Below, piece by piece: positions 57,765 to 64,000 of a stretch of DNA of 64,000 nt. The translations under genes and the position numbers were made by a program. Origin of the DNA: Panorpa germanica (lineage: Eukaryota; Arthropoda; Insecta; Mecoptera; Panorpidae); assembly GCA_963678705.1 (NCBI GenBank), contig OY783209.1, forward strand, positions 16,616,001 to 16,680,000, given 5' to 3'. Under the pieces are notes generated by a model, which was given only the letters and a program-made list of their open reading frames with translations, was not told the origin of the DNA and made no database searches. Position 1 is the first letter of the stretch; each line of letters begins with the position of its first letter.

Positions 57765-58251
57765 AGAGTGAAGCGTTGGAGAGTTGCTAGGAGTACTCTC
57801 AAGAACGTTGGACTGTTGTAAAGTTAAAGGAATCGTCGGAGGACATGAGGTTGTAATCTGTGAGCTTCTTTCCAGTTCTGGTTGATTTTGCGAAATTTCA
57901 GCTGAGTCCTGGGTGGAGGCAGGTAAGTCTAGTCTTAGATTTGCAATATCAAATTTGCAATACGATGACGTGTTCCTTCTTCAGATGACGAGTTAGGGCC
58001 ATCTTATTCACCGTCCATGATCTATTGGAGACGAAGGACCTGCTGTAATTTGTTTCCGTGCAGTAGAAGGTCGTCGGTAGCGGGAACATTAGGTAGAGGT
58101 ATCTTCCTCTTTTTACCCCTTGGTTGTTCCTCCCAGTGACTGCAACTATCTCTTTTAGGGGATACTCTGCAACGTCCTCTTCACGGCTGGGGGTTGGCGA
58201 CCTTCCTTCACTGCTGCTTCTCCTGGAACTTCGTAGTCTTTTTCGGCTCAT
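57765..58251 (-). pseudogene. D1: N-terminal zinc-finger region
   Basis: From ATG 58,251: basic MSRKRLRSSRRSSSEGRS, then FPLPTTFYCTETNYSRSFVS..WTVNKMALTRHLKKEH. This is a C2H2 finger in the same place as the R-family finger, but the second Cys appears to be replaced by Ser (CTETNYS against CTEAGC). Right after it the sequence duplicates a short ATTGCAAAT string and goes out of frame. The second finger found in R-A is not seen. A Ser/Pro/Gln-rich linker (STQDSAEISQNQPELE, NVLESTPSNSPTLHS in a shifted frame) leads into the RT part. Confidence 0.75.
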
Positions 58252-58367
58252 TATGTCCTATTGCTGGTCTTCAAGTGTAGTACGTACACTTTTAAGTACT
58301 TCTAATAACCTCTTAGTTAAGACGTACAAGTAGTAGAATCAATCGATACCGACTAACTTTAACTACT

Positions 58368-58387
58368 GGTCCTACCGAAGTAGGACC
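58368..58387 (-). other. Border hairpin, copy 1 (perfect)
   Basis: Sense strand GGTCCTAC-TTCG-GTAGGACC: a perfect 8-bp stem with a C(UUCG)G loop. AAGCTGATAAG (plus strand) lies at 58,397-58,407, 29 bases from the hairpin start. Confidence 0.8.
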
Positions 58388-58467
58388 TAAGTTGAAAAGC
58401 TGATAAGTAGAGACAACATTCTGCCTATTTCCAAAAATCATTTAATATACTTTAAAATTAATATACT

Positions 58468-58486
58468 GGTCCTACGATGTAGGAAC
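58468..58486 (-). other. Border hairpin, copy 2
   Basis: Sense strand GTTCCTAC-ATC-GTAGGACC: a 3-base loop, with one mismatch in the stem. AAGCTGATAAG at 58,498-58,508, 30 bases from the hairpin start. Confidence 0.7.
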
Positions 58487-58554
58487 TATCAGATATTAAG
58501 CTGATAAGAACAGAGTAAAATAATATATTCTAAAGATTCACTAAGTACAAGTCA

Positions 58555-58940
58555 TCGAAGTTTCTAAACTAGATAATGTATTCCATTGAATTTGCTTAAA
58601 AAATTGAAATTACAAAAAAATAATAAGTTAAAAAAATAATAAATGTTCATTAGTTGCATTCTTTGTTGATTGGTGTTCAAACGAGTAGAGGAAATCCCGT
58701 AGAGATGTTCCCTTGATGCGATGACTTGAAGTTCTTTATGTCCATATCCCTCGTTGCGTCTTATTAGTGAAATTCGAGTCAGTGGAAAAGTCACGCTCAG
58801 TATTCACTCAAGTGTCATGGGAAAAACCACTTAAAAACACCATGAAAAGGCAAGTAATGGACCGGTAAATATTTAGTGATATAATTTAGTGATTTACAAA
58901 ATCACTAAACATTGTTACCATTGATGGTAGAATCAAAAAT
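58555..58940 (-). other. R-C 3' untranslated region
   Basis: Matches the R-B 3' UTR (40,586-40,962) nearly throughout, ending at TTTCTAAACTAGATAATGTA. It lies next to the D1 5' region. Confidence 0.75.
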
Positions 58941-60355
58941 TTATTGTACATTATTACCAAAAACAGGAATAGTTTGTCTATTTCCTGTTATGTGCCAGAT
59001 ATATATACTCCTTGAATGTAGAATCATAAATCCGTCATTACATGGATCCCAAGAACCTAGGGATCCAATAATTAATGGAATTACTTTAACACTCTGAAAT
59101 CTGTCTGAAAGTTCTCTTCTAATGTTTTCGTACTTTTCTAGTTTGTTTCTTCGTGCTTTTTCAAGAGCCTCAAAACTATTTTCAAACGGAATTGTTACGT
59201 CAATGATGAAGCAAGATTTTTCTTTGAAAATTACGAGATCTGGTCTTAAATTGTCAATCCCAATTCCTTGGTTTTCTGACATAATTGAAAAGTTACGGCC
59301 AAAAGCAGCATTTATAATTCTTTTGAGGAATGCGTTGTGTCTATCAGTGTAAGAGGAGCCATATCTTTGTAGACAACTATTTAAAACATGTCCTAAAGTT
59401 TCTTTAGCTCTTTTTAAGACTCTGCATAATTGTTGCCATGTCATTGCTCCGTAAAGTTTAACAAGATTCAGACGAGCTTTGTGAATAAATTGCCATTCGA
59501 CAAATCTTGTGAATTGTGCATCATTAATAAAGTGTGAACTTGCACGGTGTTTTGAAGAACATTCTAATACTTTTCCTTGTCCTTTTAAAGAAATTAATTT
59601 CTTTGTGCGATCTTTTCGATTAATAGTACGTAGGATTTGCATGGTGTTACGTCGTTGATGCTCCTTTATATAAGTGTCATTTTGATTTAAAGAAACACCT
59701 TTTGATGTAAAATTCCAGTTTACAACAATCCTTTGTGATGCAACTCTTGCTCGTGTCCAGGTGTTAGATAAAGATGTTGTCAAGGCTCTAAAGATACCTT
59801 GACTATTTCCAGAAAGGTAATTGCCCTTGTCTTCAAAAAATGGACGGGCTTTGTATCGTTTTGTAAAAGTTTCTATGAGTTCTTCATTAGCTAGATCTGC
59901 TATAATACTATCTTTACAAGTTAAAAGTTTAAATGCATTATCAATTAATGCGATATCACTGTCAGTTGCTGTGTTAGGTATACCAACACAACCCAATTTT
60001 GAATAATAGTATAAGTATTCTCCTGATTCTTCTTGTGGAATGTAAAGCGATTTTTTAATAAGAGGCCTCATTTTGTTGTCTAGGGTTTCCCACATAGTTT
60101 TAGTTGAAGATCCTACTCTCAATACATGCTGTTTTTGTCCTATAGTTGCAATTTTCTTTGTATCTGCATTTCTTGGTATAATATTGAAACCTACTGGGGC
60201 ACCCAGAGATTTCTCAATATCATCTTCTTTTAAAGATCTTATGTTGTCGTTATTTATTTTAAAGAATTATTAGCATTGAATTGCATAGAGAAGCATTTTT
60301 TGGGGTTAATTAATAATCCAACTCTATTCGCTAGTTCACTTGTTTCTATCATTAG
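58941..60355 (-). pseudogene. R-C: R2/NeSL-type LINE, 5'-truncated
   Basis: Starts within the RT just after the YADD site (ETSELANRVGLLINPKKC), continues through a frame break near 60,265 into SLGAPVGFNIIP..., where it lacks the LAPWQR block present in R-B, then a 393-codon frame: TMWETLDNKMRPLIKKSLYI, ALIDNAFKLL, SNTWTRARVASQRIV, WQFIHKARLNLVKL. The zinc knuckle reads CRVLKRAKETLGHVLNSC, so the second Cys of CX2C is replaced by Leu and several residues before it are deleted. The endonuclease is complete: RPDLVIFKEKSC, FIIDVTIPFENSFEA, KLEKYENI, IIGSLGSWD. Compared with R-B about 21 residues are missing just after it. It ends HITGNRQTIPVFGNNVQ, as in R-B. Confidence 0.88.
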
Positions 60356-60559
60356 TGCAGGCGCTATAGGTAGTTGAGTATGCAAAATGTGAGGACCGGC
60401 AACTATAGTCGGATTCTTATACCTGAGACCCCAAATAATAACAAAACGCATCTTGCCACCAGCTGTGATGGTCCCTTCTAGCCCCCTTCACATCCCCCCT
60501 CCGTATATATATAAAATATATATACGGATATATATAATAAAATATAATATAATATAATA
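60356..60559. other. Unassigned stretch with strong AT hairpin
   Basis: Not R-family and not recognised. At 60,501-60,527 a 12-bp perfect stem CCGTATATATAT / ATATATATACGG encloses AAA. It is followed by a TA/ATA-rich tract running into the Helitron 5' end. The TA composition makes such a hairpin easy to form by chance expansion. Confidence 0.5.
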
Positions 60560-60825
60560 TCTATATATATAAAACAAAGACGGGTTTGTTGCAACACTTA
60601 TAACTCGAGATCTGCTGAACCAATATTCATGGTTATTGATTCGTTGGATTTGTCTTCGCCCCGAATAGCATAATACATCTTAAAAACAATAAAAATATAT
60701 AAAACAAAGACGGGTTTGTTACAACACTTATAACTCGAGATCTGCTGAACCAATATTCATGGTTATTGATTCGTTGGATTTGTCTCCGCCAACAATAGCA
60801 TAATACATCTTAAAAACAATAAAAA
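60560..60825 (+). mobile_element. Helitron 5' terminus, tandemly duplicated
   Basis: TCTATATATATAAAAC followed by ACTTATAACTCGAGATCTGC and TGAACC is the usual look of insect Helitron 5' ends (TC start, TATATA, ACTCGAGA..GCTGAACC). The unit of about 130 bp is present twice (AAAACAAAGACGGG at 60,571 and 60,701), with only a few differences (GTTGCAAC/GTTACAAC, CCCCGAATAG/CAACAATAG). It is in plus orientation, opposite to the Helitron at 61 kb. No plus-strand CTRRT end was found before 61,049, so this is a fragment or a solo 5' end. Confidence 0.7.
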
Positions 60826-61048
60826 TTCGAAATTTAAAAAACTCGACAATGAAAACTCGATACTTAATCATTTTAATAAATTCTAATTTGTTTATTTCAT
60901 GTCAAACATTTGTTGTCATGACAACATGTTGTAACAACTATTCATGTGTGCGTTCAGAAATTTATTTTTTTGTAAATTGTCTCGAAAGTTCGGGTACTGT
61001 TATATTTGTTTGTTTAAGACATTAATTTGTGTAAATTATTTATTAATT
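60826..61048. other. Spacer with overlapping palindromes
   Basis: TGTTGTCATGACAACA (60,911-60,926) is a perfect 16-bp palindrome. It overlaps ACAACATGTTGT (60,921-60,932), a perfect 12-bp palindrome. Otherwise AT-rich with no gene. Confidence 0.6.
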
Positions 61049-61347
61049 ACTAGCTGACCCGGCGAACTTCGTACCGCCTAACAGTCAATGAATGTCGTGT
61101 TACCTTTTAGCTGAACTAATTTAGGCTTTGATGAACGTAATACAATGATACAAAATAATACTTATTAATATAGATAGAAACATAAAAGTATTTTATTATG
61201 ATGAATGATGATGAAAACATACAGAATGAGAATTAAAATTAAAAAAATAATAATAATTAAGTAATTCAAACTCATGTCAGAAAAAAATGATTGAAAACTA
61301 TGTTGTGCAGATTTAAATACACTCAGATTAATTCATTAATGGGATTT

Positions 61348-62461
61348 TCATTTAAGCACCTTGTGGTAAACGACATTCTTTGTTTTTTGGTCAGGCGCAA
61401 GAACAAATAAAGCGGATGGTTTGCCGACACGTGAGCATGCCACGTACAATTAACCATGAGAAAAACATGCATTTTCTAGATTGAGGCCACAAATAGTCAA
61501 GGATTGGCTCTGTGATTTGTTGATCGTCATAGCGAAGGCAAGACGAATCGGGAATTGAATTCGTTTAAACTCAAATGCCATATCCGTTGGGATCATCGGA
61601 ATCCTTGGAATAAGAACTTCCTCATCTTTAAATTTTCCTTTAAGTATCGACGCGTGAATCACATTGCTCATCAGTTTTTTTATCACCAAACGCGTTCCAT
61701 TGCACAGTTTTGGTTGGTTTAAATTTCTAAGCATGATGACTACCGAGCCAACCTCAAGTTTTAAATTGTGCGGTGGTAAACCAGGCACATCCAAGGAGTT
61801 TAAAAATTCACTTGGATAATTAGTGGCTTCTTCTTCGTTTGTTACACAGTCGATAGATTTGAATGAATACAGAGTACCTACGATTTGATTTTGAATTATA
61901 AAATTGAGGTCATCTACATCTTTATTTTTAGCGGCCAAAATTGCTCGCTCACTTAACCATTTAGTATTTTTGTGGTTAGCAATGATATCCGGGAATACTT
62001 TGTTGATAAGCTCGTCTTTTGATGATACAAAATTGCAAACATTTGGAGGAAATGAAATCAAACCGCTCAATTTGTCAACAGGAACACGGCCATTACCGAT
62101 AGTCAGCAATTGCTTCGAGAAATCATCAGCAGATAGATCGTTCAACAATGCAACTCTCATATTTACAGACAGTTGAAGTTTCTTTACATATCGCCACAGA
62201 TTTGATGCTTTGAGGCAAGCGTTTATTTCGTCGGCAGCAGTAGATCTTGGAATGACTAGTGGTGTTTGTCGGAAATCGCCAGATAATAAAATCATTGCAC
62301 CACCAAAACATCTCGAGTCATTGCGCAGATCTTTTAATGTTCGGTCTAGTGCTTCCAATGCGCGTTTGTGCGCCATAGTGCATTCGTCCCATATGATGAT
62401 TTTTGATGCTACTAAAACTTTGGCCATTGCGGAGTGTTTCGAAATGTTACATGTCGGTTGT
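61348..62461 (-). pseudogene. Helitron helicase, C-terminal half (PIF1 motifs II-VI)
   Basis: Continues the upstream frame after a one-base shift near 62,455 (SKHSAMAKVLVAS). Motif II: IIIWDECTMAHKRALEALDR; then GGAMILLSGDFRQTPLVIPR, LQLSVNMR, WLSERAILAAKN, LKLEVGSVVIMLRNL, NGTRLVIKKL, FPIRLAFAMTINKSQSQSL. Motif VI should read GQLYVACSRVG, but a TAA at 61,450 replaces the Gln codon (CFSHG-stop-LYVACSRVG), consistent with one C-to-T change. Beyond it the frame is open to its own stop at 61,348 (VVYHKVLK). Apart from the frameshift and this stop the helicase looks complete. Confidence 0.92.
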
Positions 62462-64000
62462 TCAGTAGTTTAATGGCAATTTTAACGCTAAGTGAGCCGT
62501 ACGGCATCCGTCTATTGCCGCTATTCCAGAAGAAGCAATTGCCAAAATCAATGACATGAGGAATGTCTTCCCAGTTCCACCGGGGGCATTCAAAAAAAAT
62601 AAGCCGCCATTTCCATCATCAATTGCATTAATCAGTGTATCATAGACTTCCCTCTGCTTAGGATTCAACAGAGGTACATTCGTTTGGACTGATTGGATTA
62701 GTTCATGTGGATCATATTCACGTTCACGTTCCAATTCTCTATTAAATGCGTCATTCATTCCGCGATCTGGCGCTATCATTCCTAACCTAACTAACAAACT
62801 GCCGCACATGAGGTAACACATATCTTCGATCAAGAGCAAAGTCTGGTTATGCATCTCCTCATTCACCTCAAGATCGGAATTTCTTGAGCTGACGCGAATT
62901 CGATGTAAAATATCTTCAGACATGTTATCTTTGTATTTGTTCCATAGGTCACGTGGGTTCGATGGGAAGCATGTCGAAATGATGATAGCAAATAATGTGC
63001 GTATCTGACTTGGAGATGCAGAAATAATTGCTTCAGCGATTGCCGTGTCCCAATGAGTATCGTTTTTAAGCAAATTCAGCTCTTGACATGGTGCACGAAA
63101 TGTGAGGCACACTATACCATTAACAGTTCGTAGTGATTCAAATGATGTTGGCCCTCGAGCATGTACCAGCAACAACCGCAAATAGAAACATTCATCATTT
63201 TTCGGATGAACTGTGTAAATACGACCAAGAGCATCAGTAGAACGCATATCTGGATAACCAGGAACTGCATCGCCTTGCTTCCGACGTTGAAATTTCTTAG
63301 ATGTAGCGTTCCAAGTGTAATAACGTGGCATTTCTGAGTAAAGCCAAGTTCGTGCAAACGGATCGCTTTGACAAATCGCAAAGGAACTGGTCAGTGTTGT
63401 CGCTGGAGGTGTTTCGGCACGTTGAGCAGCATTCGACGCTGTGAAATATACTCTCTGACCGTTCTCTAGATGCACCCCCAAAGGTACAACAGTAAGATGA
63501 CGTTCGTGAATAGAGAATGAAAATATACGCCATATTGCTTCATTGCAGTTCACACATCTACCGACTTGATAGCGCGTGATTTCATTGTTGATATTGGATG
63601 TTTGGATACCAAAAACCGCCATGTCGCTCCCTTTCGTGACATATTTGCAAATGTATTTAATTGACTTGACCGAATTGCAATACTCAACATTACAATGTGC
63701 CTTGAATGTTTTGAAAAGAAGTGGTGAATATGGAACAATCCAACTGTTGTCAACTACGAAATCGTTTCCTTTCACTTTAGTTGTAATAGTTCTACCATTA
63801 TCATCGGGCGATCGACGCCGATACAATGGATAACCATCGTTGCCTGTAATGGTCTCTGCCGTCAATTTTCGTGGATACCGTTTGGAACACTTGCCGTCGA
63901 CCATGCACGGTGATTGGCGGTTGATAGTGACACACGGTCCATGAATCATATTCGTGATTACAACATCATGTAGGTCTGGATCGGTTTCAGGAGCAGAAAT
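62462..64000 (-). pseudogene. Helitron Rep/helicase, middle part (partial at edge)
   Basis: Open from the window edge (APETDPDLHDVVITNMIHGP) to a stop at 62,462 caused by the frameshift. It begins just after where the Rep nuclease domain should lie, outside the window. Visible: CMVDGKCSKRYPRKL, WIVPYSPLLFKTFKAHCNVE, SIKYICKYVTKGSD, YQVGRCVNCNEAIWRI and LPLGVHLENGQ-like VVPLGVHLENGQRVYF, all typical of the Helitron helicase-like N region. The helicase start follows: LNPKQREVYDTL, Walker A FLNAPGGTGKTFL, SSGIAAIDGCRTAHLALKLP. A segment of about ten residues usual between Walker A and SSGIAA is short here. The frame breaks right after LKLPLNY. Confidence 0.92.

Larger units (their letters stand above)
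58252..58554 (-). promoter_or_regulatory. D1 5' region with duplicated hairpin module
   Basis: Between the D1 start codon and the R-C 3' end. It contains two copies of the hairpin plus AAGCTGATAAG module, exactly 100 bases apart, in an otherwise AT-rich leader. Tandem 5' units of this kind are known from some LINEs as promoter monomers; here that is inference only. Confidence 0.55.
61049..64000 (-). mobile_element. Helitron, 3' part (5' end outside window)
   Basis: Minus-strand Helitron. Its 3' end is CTAGT at 61,053-61,049, preceded by GAAGTTCGCCGGGTCAG, the typical insect Helitron terminus with a small GC-rich palindrome, and is followed by AATTAAT. It encodes the second half of a Rep/helicase protein that runs off the window at 64,000. 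Rolling-circle elements of this type insert between A and T without target duplication; here the base after the terminus on the sense strand is A, so I cannot confirm the exact host join. Confidence 0.92.

Noticed and set aside
58360-58520. Hammerhead or HDV-like ribozyme at the D1 leader
   Set aside because: CTGATAAG resembles but does not match the hammerhead CUGANGA core and no GAAA partner is in place; I could not fold a double pseudoknot by hand. Only the hairpin itself is reported.

Overview
The window is arthropod, most probably insect, nuclear DNA that is AT-rich and built almost entirely of transposable elements. The evidence is the mix of families: Ty1/copia with a half-tRNA type primer site, BEL/Pao, Jockey-type LINEs, R2/NeSL-type LINEs with a restriction-like endonuclease, and a Helitron with the usual CTAGT end. 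I found no convincing host gene, and I cannot name the species or order from sequence alone.

Layout. 1-2.8 kb is AT-rich non-coding DNA with one dispersed repeat. 2.81-7.06 kb is a complete-looking Ty1/copia element with identical LTR sequence (apart from one 33-bp indel) and a perfect 5-bp target duplication, but its RT core has been deleted in frame. 7-21.7 kb is mostly AT-rich sequence with a tandem array (8.0-8.5 kb) and weak TE remnants: a LINE tail at 10.6-11.1, a BEL/Pao integrase end at 15.2-15.5 and a Jockey RT at 18.4-19.1 kb. 21.7-30.6 kb holds two copies of a chimeric unit (a Jockey ORF1-like PRE_C2HC segment joined to the front part of an R2/NeSL-like ORF), copies of an unclassified non-coding repeat, and a C-rich periodic array.

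30.6-60.4 kb is a head-to-tail pile of R2/NeSL-type LINE copies, all on the minus strand. I call the AT-rich family R (R-A at 30.6-40.6, R-B at 40.6-54.0, R-C at 58.5-60.4) and the more GC-rich relatives D1 and D2 (54.0-58.5, fused to each other). A Jockey element (about 34.4-39.4) lies inside R-A, and a full-length BEL/Pao element (44,741-51,730, TSD ATCTT) lies inside R-B. 60.56-60.83 kb carries a tandemly duplicated Helitron 5' end, and 61.05 kb to the window edge is the 3' two thirds of a large Helitron on the minus strand.

None of the elements looks autonomous. Each has at least one disabling lesion, and several hit catalytic motifs: the copia YVDD region deleted, the R-family YADD lost in three different ways, a stop in the Helitron helicase GQLYVACSR motif, and stops in Jockey ORF1 and ORF2 and in BEL pol. 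The most unusual structure is at the borders of the R/D elements: a hairpin with a cTTCGg loop on the element sense strand, followed at fixed spacing by AAGCTGATAAG on the plus strand. It occurs three times, twice exactly 100 bp apart in front of D1. Identity statements are estimates by eye; no search or alignment was run.
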